From: Laspinema sp963821735
GTDB lineage: Bacteria; Cyanobacteriota; Cyanobacteriia; Cyanobacteriales; Laspinemataceae
Reading direction: 5' to 3'
DNA: 64,000 bases
Assembly (NCBI GenBank): GCA_963821735.1
Contig: CAWGFK010000055.1
Location: 992,001-1,056,000 of the forward strand
Every line of letters starts with the position of its first letter. The first letter of the stretch is position 1. The position numbers were made by a program, and so were the translations under genes. This document shows, in pieces, positions 8,320 to 17,234 of this stretch. The notes below the pieces were generated by a model. It was given only the letters and a program-made list of their open reading frames with translations. It did not search any database and was not told where the DNA came from.

Positions 8320-10149
8320 ATGCGAGATTTTTTCAAATACACCTTTGCTAGTATCCTCGGGACGATTGTCGGATTAGGAGTTTTAGGTGCTCTGAGTTTG
8401 GGTGGACTCCTGATTGTTGTAGGCACGATCGCCACTTCGTCGAAAGATGCGGGACCGAAAGTCGAAAACAACTCGATGCTGGTGTTTGACCTTTCGATGA
8501 ATATCACCGATTCTCAACCGACCTCCACTACTGCCGAAGCATTATCCCGAACCCTCTCGGAGGAATCCGACCCCAGCAGTATGACCCTGCGCCAGGTGGT
8601 GGAAACCATTGATGCTGCCACACAGGACGATCGCATTCTCGGGATGTACCTCCACTCTTCCTCCTTCAGCAGCAATAACGGATTTGCCACCCTCCGGGAA
8701 GTGCGTGAGGCCCTCGAACGGTTTCGAGATGCGGGTAAAACCATTATTGCCTATGACCAAGATTGGACTGAACGGGAATACTACCTCGCCTCGGTTGCTG
8801 AGGAAATTCTGATCAATCCTCTCGGCATCATTGAAATGAATGGGTTGAGTTCCGAGACGACTTTTTTGGCAGGCGGTTTGGAAAAGTACGGCGTCGGGGT
8901 TCAGGTGACCCGGGTCGGAAAGTATAAATCCGCCGTGGAACCGTTTGTGCTAACCGAAAGTTCCCCAGAAAGTCGGCAACAGACGGAGAAATTATTGAGC
9001 GATATCTGGAGTGAGTTTCTGACAACGATCGCTCGCCGCGAGAAGATTAGCGCGCAACAGGTGCAGCAGGTGGTGAATACCCGGGGAATGCTGATGGCAA
9101 CGGAGGCAGAACAACAGGGATTTGTCGATCGCCTCGCCTATTTTGATGAGGTGGTGGCACAACTTAAGGAACTCACGGGCAAAACAGAGGATGACCGCAC
9201 CTTTGAGCAAGTGAGTTTACCCCGGTATGCGGCAGTCAGTGATGACCAAAGAGCATCTCAGGTGCGATCGGCCTCGCAAATTGCCCTAGTCTATGCTGAT
9301 GGGGAAATTGTGAGTGGGGAAGGCGGTTCCACTCAGGTGGGAGGCGATCGCCTCGCGAAACAATTGCGGGACTTGCGCCGGGATGAGGATGTCAAAGCGG
9401 TTGTCTTACGGGTGAACAGTCCCGGAGGTTCCGCCACCGCATCGGAAGTGATTCAGCGTGAGGTTCAGTTGATTGCCGAAACCAAACCCATTGTGGTGTC
9501 AATGGGGAATGTCGCTGCTTCCGGTGGGTACTGGATTTCTAGCTATGGGTCGAAAATTTTCGCTCAACCGAATACGGTGACGGGTTCCATTGGCGTGTTC
9601 GGTATGCTGCTGAATGTGCAAACTTTGGGCAACAATCAGGGGATTACCTGGGATGTGGTGAAAACCGGACCTTATGCGGATATTGATACGATTACCCGCC
9701 CGAAAACTGCCCAAGAAATGGCGATTGTTCAGCAAATGGTCGATCGCATTTATGCGCGATTCTTGAATCTGATTGTTCAGTCTCGCAATCTACCGGCCCA
9801 AAAGGTAAGTGAGATTGCTCAAGGTCGCGTTTGGTCCGGTCAAGAAGCACAACAATTGGGGTTAGTGGATGAAATTGGCGGTTTAGATGATGCCATTGTG
9901 GCCGCTGCGGAATTAGCAGAACTGGGTGATGATTGGAAGGTGGAGGAATATCCCCAAAATCGCACCTTTGAACAAATCCTGATTGAGCGCTTGCTGGGAA
10001 GTCGCCTGAAAGCGCTGGTCCCGACTCCGGAACCGGACCCGCTAACGGCACAATTACAGCAACTGTATGAGGAAGTTTCGATTCTCAAAAATTTGAATGA
10101 CCCATTCCATACTTATACTCGTATGCCTTTTACGTTCGAGATTCGTTAA
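8320..10149 (+). CDS. sppA: signal peptide peptidase SppA, 67K type
   Basis: At 609 residues this is the long, duplicated form of SppA, a membrane-bound Ser/Lys protease that clears signal peptides left after secretion. An N-terminal membrane anchor covers residues 9-38. The first domain carries the general-base Lys in GKYKSAVEPF (about residue 203), and the second carries the nucleophile Ser in GNVAASGGYW (about residue 401). This is the split dyad described for E. coli SppA. VLRVNSPGGSATASEV forms the oxyanion part. The start is the ATG at 8320. In cyanobacteria SppA homologues have been linked to light acclimation and phycobilisome turnover; that role is not visible in the sequence. Confidence 0.94.
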   Translation: MRDFFKYTFASILGTIVGLGVLGALSLGGLLIVVGTIATSSKDAGPKVENNSMLVFDLSMNITDSQPTSTTAEALSRTLSEESDPSSMTLRQVVETIDAATQDDRILGMYLHSSSFSSNNGFATLREVREALERFRDAGKTIIAYDQDWTEREYYLASVAEEILINPLGIIEMNGLSSETTFLAGGLEKYGVGVQVTRVGKYKSAVEPFVLTESSPESRQQTEKLLSDIWSEFLTTIARREKISAQQVQQVVNTRGMLMATEAEQQGFVDRLAYFDEVVAQLKELTGKTEDDRTFEQVSLPRYAAVSDDQRASQVRSASQIALVYADGEIVSGEGGSTQVGGDRLAKQLRDLRRDEDVKAVVLRVNSPGGSATASEVIQREVQLIAETKPIVVSMGNVAASGGYWISSYGSKIFAQPNTVTGSIGVFGMLLNVQTLGNNQGITWDVVKTGPYADIDTITRPKTAQEMAIVQQMVDRIYARFLNLIVQSRNLPAQKVSEIAQGRVWSGQEAQQLGLVDEIGGLDDAIVAAAELAELGDDWKVEEYPQNRTFEQILIERLLGSRLKALVPTPEPDPLTAQLQQLYEEVSILKNLNDPFHTYTRMPFTFEIR

Positions 10150-10250
10150 GATGAGGTTGGATGGGTTTGGGGTTGGAAGTTATATCATGTTAGCTTGCTG
10201 ACCCACGGGGACCTAACTCCCCACCCCTTACAAGAGTAGTTGTTTTACTT

Positions 10251-10514
10251 CCGGTCCCCTCCCCTTGGCAAGGGGAGGGTTAGGGTGGGGTCCCTCTTGG
10301 CCGATCATCACGTCACGATGAATGGGTGGGTGGAGGGTATCGGCGGTGACGTGCGATTCCCTACGGGATAGCTCCGCTTACCGCACGTCACGAAGAAAGA
10401 GGTTGAACAAGTCTCCGTACAGGCGCGATCGCCTCTAAGAGTGCGTGACGTGGCGATCGCACGTCACGAGGAGACCCCACCCTAACCCTCCCCTTGCCAA
10501 GGGGAGGGGACCGG
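10251..10514. repeat. fold-back element with perfect 42-bp inverted arms
   Basis: The arms at 10251-10292 and 10473-10514 are identical 42-bp inverted repeats around 180 bp. Each arm itself contains the palindrome CTCCCCTTGGCAAGGGGAG. The interior repeats CGTCACG several times. Single arms recur at 18091-18130 and 26547-26587. No coding capacity. Confidence 0.88.
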
Positions 10515-10574
10515 AGGTGCAGTTAATAGTGAGGCAAATCAGCAGAGAAGAGGGAAAAGAGGGAGAAATGGTTT

Positions 10575-11261
10575 TTAGGGTGATCCGCTGGAGTTGATAT
10601 TAGGGGTGATTTGATAGGCGCAACGCCGATCGCCTTCCATGATATGTTCTACTCGTTCGATGGTGACGGTGGGTCCGAATAGGGTTTTAAAAACTTCTAG
10701 TTCGGACCGACATAATAATCGACAAGTGCGCGCTGCTTCATCAATGGGACAGTGGTTTTCTATGAATAACCAGGACCCATCCGGTTGGCCGATCGCCTCT
10801 GCCATATATCCTTCTTTGGTCCGAATTTCTGCAAGGCGTTGTACCTGGCGATCGAGTCGAGATTGCCGTGAATTTGGACCGTTATCCCCTTCTAAAGTAG
10901 CAAATTGAACGCGATACCCTTGGATTTGTCGGCGCGATCGTTCTGCTAAAACTTTCTCTAATTCTGCTTCACCTAACACCGACTCAAAACTATTCAGAAA
11001 TTCTACCATCAAGTCGGCATGAGTATTGGGAAATAAGCTCACGGTGCGATCGGTCAACTGCCACAACTTCACAGGTCGCCCAATGGGACGCCGTTGTTCC
11101 GAATAATCAACCAAACCCTCTCCCCGCAGTGCCTGTAAATGCTGGCGAATCGCCATCGGAGACACCTCTAACTGTTCTGCTAGGTCCGTCGCACTGGTGG
11201 CCCCTTGCATCTTTAACAGGTACAGAATTTGCTCTTTTGCTTTTTGTTTGTCATCGGTCAT
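10575..11261 (-). CDS. sufR: SufR, iron-sulfur cluster biogenesis repressor
   Basis: SufR is a DeoR/ArsR-like winged-helix repressor that binds an Fe-S cluster and controls the sufBCDS operon in cyanobacteria. The helix-turn-helix spans about residues 20-65 (ATDLAEQLEVSPMAIRQHLQ). The four cysteines expected for cluster binding are present, C171, C180, C184 and C214, in HCPIDEAARTCRLLC and RRCAY. I chose the ATG at 11261 (MTDDKQKAKEQ), which gives 228 residues, close to the family length; the longer frame adds 54 residues of non-conserved sequence. sufR usually faces sufB, but the gene upstream here is a small HNH gene, so this copy is detached from a suf operon. Confidence 0.9.
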   Translation of the reverse strand: MTDDKQKAKEQILYLLKMQGATSATDLAEQLEVSPMAIRQHLQALRGEGLVDYSEQRRPIGRPVKLWQLTDRTVSLFPNTHADLMVEFLNSFESVLGEAELEKVLAERSRRQIQGYRVQFATLEGDNGPNSRQSRLDRQVQRLAEIRTKEGYMAEAIGQPDGSWLFIENHCPIDEAARTCRLLCRSELEVFKTLFGPTVTIERVEHIMEGDRRCAYQITPNINSSGSP

Positions 11262-11412
11262 TGGACATGGCAAGGATGAAGGATCAAAGCGGAAGCATGA
11301 AGGCGGAAGCATCCAGATAGAAGGCATTTGATTAGAACAAAAGACGGTCCCTGGTTGTCTTTCATCCTTCATCCGGTTCCCCCATTCTTCCTTTGAACCC
11401 AAATTATAACAA

Positions 11413-11659
11413 TTATAAGTCAAACCGACGCTGGAATCGAGGGTCTAAGTCGGCACTTTTGCGTTGATTGCACTGACGGCAAAGGGTTTGCAGATTGCTG
11501 ATATCGTTGGACCCTCCCATCGCCAGGGGAATAATATGATCAATATTCAGTTCGGTTTCTTGTTCGGTTTTGCCACAACTTTGACACTGATGGCGATCGC
11601 GTTCCAACACATAACACTCTAACCGCTGCAGGAATCCGGATTCGAGGGGTTTTACTCAT
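11413..11659 (-). CDS. small HNH endonuclease domain protein (one frameshift)
   Basis: The conserved part reads YVLERDRHQCQSCGKTEQET then IDHIIPLAMGG and LCRQCNQRK. It has paired CxxC zinc ligands and the central DHI/N elements of a Cys4-type HNH nuclease fold. The first codons, MSKTPRIRIPAAVR from the ATG at 11659, lie in another frame. Removing one A-T pair near 11614 joins them into 82 codons, the normal size of this cyanobacterial single-domain HNH group. The substrate is unknown; no phage or restriction genes are adjacent. Confidence 0.75.
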
Positions 11660-11687
11660 AGATTTTTAGGAGATTAAGAGGGTAAAT

Positions 11688-12080
11688 TTAAGAGTTTGGT
11701 TCATCAATCATCCGCCTAATCTCATCAAGGGGTGATTCCGGTTCACTAACGGATTCCAGTTCCGGGGGTTCTTCTATTTCTTCAACTTCTGGCTCATCTG
11801 GGCAGAATTCTACAATAATCCTCATTCTGATTTTCCCTTCTTGCCAGTCTCTAGCACCATATTTTAAAACTTTAGCTTTAACACCGCCATGAACCCAAGA
11901 TTCTTGATGGTTGCTCCAGCACTTGTTCACAACAAATGAATCATTTGTCTTCAATACTTGGATAGCTTGTTGTGTCAACTCCCTTGTTCTAAATGTGGGC
12001 TGCCCAATTAATATTTTTTGGTAATTTTCCTTTACAACCACAACTTCCTCCGGATCCAAGGGTTCAAATTGATTGCTCAT
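11688..12080 (-). CDS. KGK domain protein, paralogue 1
   Basis: A 130-residue soluble protein of the KGK family, a domain of unknown function found mainly in cyanobacteria. The core motif, normally W-x-K-G-K, appears here as YGARDWQEGKIRMRIIVEF. It is followed by CPDEPEV, an acidic linker, and the tail ESPLDEIRRMIDEPNS. The second KGK gene 203 bases upstream has the same core and the same tail. No catalytic residues are evident. The start MSNQFEPLDPEE is supported by similarity to MSSKFEPVNDDE in the paralogue. Confidence 0.8.
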   Translation of the reverse strand: MSNQFEPLDPEEVVVVKENYQKILIGQPTFRTRELTQQAIQVLKTNDSFVVNKCWSNHQESWVHGGVKAKVLKYGARDWQEGKIRMRIIVEFCPDEPEVEEIEEPPELESVSEPESPLDEIRRMIDEPNS

Positions 12081-12161
12081 CTCAGGTAATCCCGATCAAT
12101 TGTTATTGTTATCATATCGCCTATATGCTGATGGAGGCAGATCCTCCAATACTGCATGACT

Positions 12162-12217
12162 CGGCAGAGCCAAGTCACGAGAATTATATAATAAAACCTC
12201 GTGTCATGGCTCTGCCG
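12162..12217. repeat. imperfect 20-bp hairpin between KGK paralogues
   Basis: CGGCAGAGCCAAGTCACGAG and its near complement CTCGTGTCATGGCTCTGCCG (two mismatches) flank an AT-rich 16-base loop. A third partial copy of GGCTCTGCCG follows at about 12230. It lies in the leader of KGK paralogue 1. Confidence 0.8.
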
Positions 12218-12283
12218 TGACACGGGCATTTTGCGGCTCTGCCGCCTGGTTGGTTTTGCTACTATGATGAGGCAATATCTAGC

Positions 12284-12652
12284 TCATCCCTGCATCCGCC
12301 GAATTTCATCAAGCGGTGATTCAGCTTCACGGGTTTCATGTTGATTCGATCTTTGTGGGAATTCTGGCTCATCTGGGCAAAATTCTAAGTTGATTTTGAT
12401 TCTTAGTTTCCCTTTTTTCCAGCCTGGAGAACCATATTTTAAAATTTCAACATTGACGCCCTCTCCCAGCCATTTTAGTTTTTCATCTGAATCGCTGCTC
12501 GCACTCAGGAAATAGCTTTTTATTACTTTTATTAATGTTCCTTTTAAATCCCCAAATTTAATCATGGGATGGTTCAGTGAGGGTATTCTTTGATTGGCTT
12601 GAGGTATAGATACCACTTCATCATCATTGACGGGTTCAAATTTACTACTCAT
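12284..12652 (-). CDS. KGK domain protein, paralogue 2
   Basis: A 122-residue relative of the neighbouring gene with the canonical motif GWKKGKLRIKINLEF followed by CPDEPEF. The N-terminus MSSKFEPVNDDEVVSI aligns with the paralogue, and the C-terminus ends in ESPLDEIRRMQG. The middle region is divergent and the linker before the tail is shorter, so the duplication is not recent. Function unknown. Between this gene and the dynamin gene there is a 106-base gap without a clear terminator. Confidence 0.8.
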   Translation of the reverse strand: MSSKFEPVNDDEVVSIPQANQRIPSLNHPMIKFGDLKGTLIKVIKSYFLSASSDSDEKLKWLGEGVNVEILKYGSPGWKKGKLRIKINLEFCPDEPEFPQRSNQHETREAESPLDEIRRMQG

Positions 12653-12758
12653 AGCACTGAATTTTTAACAGAATGTTTCTATGTTACACCATCTGGAATA
12701 CCTTGTCAACAGGGTAAAATGCAATAAAACACATCCTACCCTATTGACATTCATTGCC

Positions 12759-15236
12759 TTAAATCATCTCCACCACCTCGCCTAATTCCCCATCTTCCAC
12801 CTCAACAGGTTCCACTTCTATAATCGGTTCTTGCAAATTAGCCAAAGGTAACTGATAGCGGTCTAACAGCATCGCCTGTAAACAGCTATTAATTCCAGAA
12901 ACCACTTGATTGTAATCAGCCATTTTATCCTGGACTTCTTGCAACTGGATTTGATTGCTTTCAAGTTGCTCTTGTGCTTCCCGTTCTAGGGTTTTTTCTA
13001 GGTGCGATCGCGCTCGGTTGTATTGTTGCAGAATCATCTCCTCTTGCTGCTTGACTAACGGCAACAAATGAGTTTTCAGGGTTTGATTCACCGTTTGCCG
13101 GAAGGTACTTTGAATCGTGTGTTTGACTTTCGGTTCAAAGTCCAGCTTTAACAATTGGCGAATGGCAGGTTCCGCATCTTTCATGCTGGCGCAATCAAAA
13201 CTTTGAGAGGTTTGTTGCAGCACTTTTCGGAATTGGTAAATCGAAAAAGTGCCTTCATCGTAAAACCGGGGACTCTCCCGCACGAAGCGATCGCATTCCG
13301 TACTCGCCGCAGCGCGAATCGCTTGCTGAACTTGCACTTCTAAGTTCTTAACCGTCTGTTCTAGTCCGGCATCACCGCCCACTAATCGGCATAATTCGCG
13401 GTAATACTCTTGACGGCGAATTCGGTCGATTAAATAGGCGAAATAATTAGCAATAGTTCGTTCTGATTCTTCTGCCAGCACCTCCTCTAATTCGTTGGAC
13501 AAGTAATAAAATGCCTCGACTAAAATCGCCAGTAACGGTGCCGTTGAGTTGCGCGGATGGGTGAGGGTTGCTTGCCGATACGCTTCTTCCACTGAGAAGG
13601 TATTCAACAGTTCATCCATGCGGCAAACCATGCGGACTTTCAGTTTGCGGAAGTCTTCCTCAAAGGTGAGGCACTGATTGGTTACGACTTCATTCACCTC
13701 TTGGGTAATATGTTCATTTAAGGCCATTCCCAGGCGGCGTAAATCATAATTCAGTTGTTCCATCCGCCGCAATTTCAACCCTTCAATGTTGACGGGTTGA
13801 CTCTCTAGGTCCCGATATTGTTGGACGTAATGGCGACTTAAGACAAGACAGATGGGTTGGAGGTCATTGGCGAGACTTTTAAAGAGGAGAGGACGTTTTT
13901 CGTTGGTTAGGTAGTTGGTAATGCTGGTGCGAAACTCTTCAATGCCGCTATCAGAAATGAGCTGATTGAGGAGGGAGGTTCCGCATTCGTTGAGGATGCG
14001 GACGTAGTTTTCATTGGGGGTTTCGTAGCTGTAAACCGCAATTTTAAATTGACTGGGGGAGAGTTTCCCGGAGTTGGCGCAGTAGCGGTTAAATTCGTTG
14101 ACAAATTGCGGGGTGTCTTCCTGGATGCTGGTGTTTTTGACACTTTCGGCAAACAGGGAATCTAATCCGTAGCGATCGCGTTCGCTGGTTTGTTTGATTT
14201 GACTTCCCCAAAATCCCAGCAATCCACTGGTTTTATAGAGGCGTTTGGTATCTCGGAACTGGGTGACAATCAACTCATCTAACCGTTGCCGGAGTTGGGT
14301 ATTATACCAGGTTTCGTCAATGCGGTTGAAGACATAAAAGACGCGATCGCGAATTCCCGGATTAGACCGCATTTTTTCCAGCAATTCCGTCTCTTCCGTG
14401 GTCATATCCCCTTCCGATGCCGGTTTGAGGACACATACCACCGCTGAGGTTTCTGGGTCTTCTATCTTGCGATAGGTCAGTTCTGCATCTCGTTTTACCG
14501 GCGCATCAATTCCCGGTAAATCAATCAGCACATTGCCATCTTTGAGCAAGGGATGATAGCAGTAATATTCAATCCGTTTCAAGACCGAACTATTGCTCCC
14601 TCGTCGGGCATAACTAGCAGCTTCTTTCAGGTTGGAAAAGTTAAATTGCTCCATCGAAAAGGTGTTATTATTCACCGGATGGATGCGGCTGCTATTTTCT
14701 GTAAATCCATCCAGCAATAATATCAAAGCCTTAGCTTGCTTGGCTAATTGGGATTTACTTTCTCCGCCTTCTTTAGTCAGAATGGTTTGTCCAATCTCCC
14801 GCAACAGTTTCACCACTTCGGGTTCATCAATATTAGTCGCTGCTTTGATTCCCAAACGCTCACATAAAGCTGTAATCTGGTCTTTAATCTCTAGCGCACT
14901 CAAAAAAGTGAGAACCACTCGCCCTTGGTCCGGTTCAGCATATTCAATATAGCACTCAGTCCCCGTGGCGTGACCTTCTGCACTATAGAGCAATTCTCGT
15001 TCTAACAGGGCATTAATCAGCATGGATTTCCCCGCACTAAAAGCCCCAGCAAAGACAATTTCAAACTTGGGGGCCACCGCTTTTTTGAGAGAGGACTGAA
15101 CAGCGGTGATATCCTGTTGTCGCAAAGCGGGCTCTTGATGCAACAATTCGAGGATGCGATCGACCTGATCCTGTAGCTGCTGACACTGAGGGAGTAATTG
15201 AGTCATAACAGTGGTAAAAATGCCCCAGAAAAACAT
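12759..15236 (-). CDS. bacterial dynamin-family GTPase
   Basis: Bacterial dynamin-like proteins are large GTPases that bind and remodel membranes. The P-loop GAFSAGKS is at about residues 64-71, followed by a Thr in HATGTECYIEY (switch I), the G3 element LIDLPGID and the G4-like FNRID. A long helical region of about 450 residues follows, with coiled-coil character near the end (EKTLEREAQEQLESNQIQLQ). The 825-residue size fits the family. An in-frame ATG at 15206 (MTQLLPQCQQ) is an alternative start. No second dynamin gene is adjacent, unlike many paired bacterial systems. Confidence 0.88.
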   Translation of the reverse strand: MFFWGIFTTVMTQLLPQCQQLQDQVDRILELLHQEPALRQQDITAVQSSLKKAVAPKFEIVFAGAFSAGKSMLINALLERELLYSAEGHATGTECYIEYAEPDQGRVVLTFLSALEIKDQITALCERLGIKAATNIDEPEVVKLLREIGQTILTKEGGESKSQLAKQAKALILLLDGFTENSSRIHPVNNNTFSMEQFNFSNLKEAASYARRGSNSSVLKRIEYYCYHPLLKDGNVLIDLPGIDAPVKRDAELTYRKIEDPETSAVVCVLKPASEGDMTTEETELLEKMRSNPGIRDRVFYVFNRIDETWYNTQLRQRLDELIVTQFRDTKRLYKTSGLLGFWGSQIKQTSERDRYGLDSLFAESVKNTSIQEDTPQFVNEFNRYCANSGKLSPSQFKIAVYSYETPNENYVRILNECGTSLLNQLISDSGIEEFRTSITNYLTNEKRPLLFKSLANDLQPICLVLSRHYVQQYRDLESQPVNIEGLKLRRMEQLNYDLRRLGMALNEHITQEVNEVVTNQCLTFEEDFRKLKVRMVCRMDELLNTFSVEEAYRQATLTHPRNSTAPLLAILVEAFYYLSNELEEVLAEESERTIANYFAYLIDRIRRQEYYRELCRLVGGDAGLEQTVKNLEVQVQQAIRAAASTECDRFVRESPRFYDEGTFSIYQFRKVLQQTSQSFDCASMKDAEPAIRQLLKLDFEPKVKHTIQSTFRQTVNQTLKTHLLPLVKQQEEMILQQYNRARSHLEKTLEREAQEQLESNQIQLQEVQDKMADYNQVVSGINSCLQAMLLDRYQLPLANLQEPIIEVEPVEVEDGELGEVVEMI

Positions 15237-15410
15237 TATGTCTCTCAGTATTCCACAGTTTTCTATAAAATTATCAAAAGAAAAATTGACAAAAAATCAT
15301 GTCCTTCAAGACAAATCGGGGCAACTGTTCAACAATTGCCCCGACTTTGCGCCGATTTCACTTAATTTCAGGGGTGACCCAGAAGCGTCAAACCTGGACC
15401 CATTAACCCC

Positions 15411-16887
15411 TTAACCCCGCCACTTCCGGGTAAACTCATCCAACACGGAACTATGTAGCTGCCGTTGCAACCATTCCACCGCCTGTTTTTGATGGTTTAA
15501 TCCCTGATAATATTGACAGACATCCACCAAAGAAATATTTCCAGGAACCGGAACCGATGCCAACTTCCGCCATTGCCGAGAAAACTCCGCTAAGGTACTG
15601 TTAGGAATCTGACTTTCTAACCACTCTAGCGCCTGCTTTTGGTTACTCAAGCTTTGATAATAATCACAAACATCCACCAAATTGATACTCGTGGATTGAG
15701 TCGCGACTTGCTGGGTTCCCGATCGCCACCACCGGGCAAATTCATTTAAAATCCCACTGGAAACCTGACCCTGCAACCAATGAATCGCTTGGATCTTGCA
15801 TGGGCAATCCTTGATAAAATTTAGCCACATCCACAAAATTAATCGGGGATGAAGCAGAAGCATGACCCCGCCAGCGACGGGCAAATTCCAGCAAATTCGC
15901 CTGAGAAACTTGACCCTGTAACCACTCTAACGCTTGATTTTGATGGGAAAATCCCTGATAAAATCGACAGACATCTATTAACCGAATCACCGGAGTTGGA
16001 CCCGACTGAATGGGGGGCCAAGGCGGTGCAGGAGTTGGCGGTGGAACCGGAGTCGGTGTTGGTGTTGGAGTGGGGATATAAATCGGGGGAGGCGTCGGTT
16101 GAACTTGCGTCGGGGGTTGAATTGCGCTTACCAAGGCAGTCCAAGTCTGAACTCCCACAATGCCATCTACGGTAACATTCATTGCCCGTTGAAACGCCAT
16201 CACTGTGGAGTGCATTGTCGCCCCAAATACCCCATCAATGGACCCGGGATTGAATCCTTTATCCCGCAGACACATTTGGATATACTTAACATGAGAGCCT
16301 TTCCCCCCTTGGCGGCAGACATTAAACCAGTTGACATCTACACCGCCATTAATTCCGCTGACTTTACCGCTTTCGGTGTATTGCCAAAAAGTCCAACCAT
16401 CCCACCCCCCGGGAACCCAAGGATTGTTTGTCTGATAGTGAGCAATCCATAGGGGATAATCGGTGAAAATTTTAGGATTACCAATCCGTTCCCAAAAACT
16501 GGGATAAGTGTAAATAATTGGGCGACGCTTGGTTTCTTTTTCGACAATTTCGATCCAAGTTGTAATATCTCGAATAATCGAACTTGCACCGACCCCATCC
16601 GTTGATTCAATATCCAAAACTGGCGGCAAATCATCCGCTTCCAGTTTCACGGTGTCGAGGAAAATATCCGCTTGTGCTCGGGGGTCTTGTTTGGCCCGAT
16701 AGAAGTGGTAAGCACCCCGAGGCATCCCTACGGATTTAATCGCCGCCCAATTACTGCGATAGGAATCGGCCACAAACGTAGCGCCTTCGGTTGCTTTGGT
16801 AAAGGCAAACCCCATGCCATCGCGAACCACGGAATTCCAATTTACGGGGTGTTGCCAATCGGAAACGTCGATACCTTTTGCACACAT
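15411..16887 (-). CDS. GH25 lysozyme with peptidoglycan-binding domain and four novel repeats (one frameshift)
   Basis: The ATG at 16887 begins MCAKGIDVSDWQ, the start of a GH25 muramidase barrel. The barrel continues through TKATEG, GAYHFYRA, PPVLDIE and WTFWQYTESG, with the catalytic acidic residues of GIDVSDWQ and DIE in place. A PG_binding_1 domain follows (IQMCLRDKGFNPGSIDGVFG), then a Pro/Thr linker. The C-terminus holds four repeats of about 48 residues with the pattern LVDVCxYYQGLxxQxQA then EWLQxQ and LxEFxRxWR. A single extra base near 15792 breaks repeat two; removing it gives exactly 492 codons. No secretion signal is evident. Confidence 0.85.
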
Positions 16888-16977
16888 AATGGTAGATCTT
16901 GTTGAAAGAGTGAGGAACTGAGTGGCTTGGTTTTGGCTAAACTTCTCAAGGAAGTGGCCGGATGTTTGATACAATTA

Positions 16978-17160
16978 GGAGGCAATTCCTCGGGTGGTAG
17001 CCCCTGCACAAGGGCCGATCGCAGCTTGTGGTGCAGGAGGGAAAACTAAGAAAGAAAAAGCCCGCGCTTCTCCTGCCAGTCCCCGAAAATGCCCCCTGGG
17101 AGTGATAGCTAAACTATACGGAGGGTGAGGCGTTGGAATCGGGAAAGGGTCAGGATTTAA
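16978..17160. other. structured spacer between divergent GH25 and hisA genes
   Basis: The spacer contains a strong imperfect hairpin, CCTGCACAAG near 17003 pairing with CTTGTGGTGCAGG near 17030, followed by a purine-rich run. It could be a 5' leader structure or a small RNA. I match it to no known riboswitch class. Confidence 0.3.
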
Positions 17161-17234
17161 CTTGAACTGCAATCGATGACTTTTATCTCATCCCGTGCCA
17201 TAGTAATTGAGTAAAATTTGAGGTTAGATGGGTT

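Noticed and set aside
8514..8812. Several 65-78 codon frames inside sppA
   Set aside because: Shadows of a conserved gene in other frames.
12759..15236. Dynamin plus KGK plus HNH as a defence island
   Set aside because: No nuclease-sensor pair, toxin or phage gene is present; the grouping rests on proximity only.
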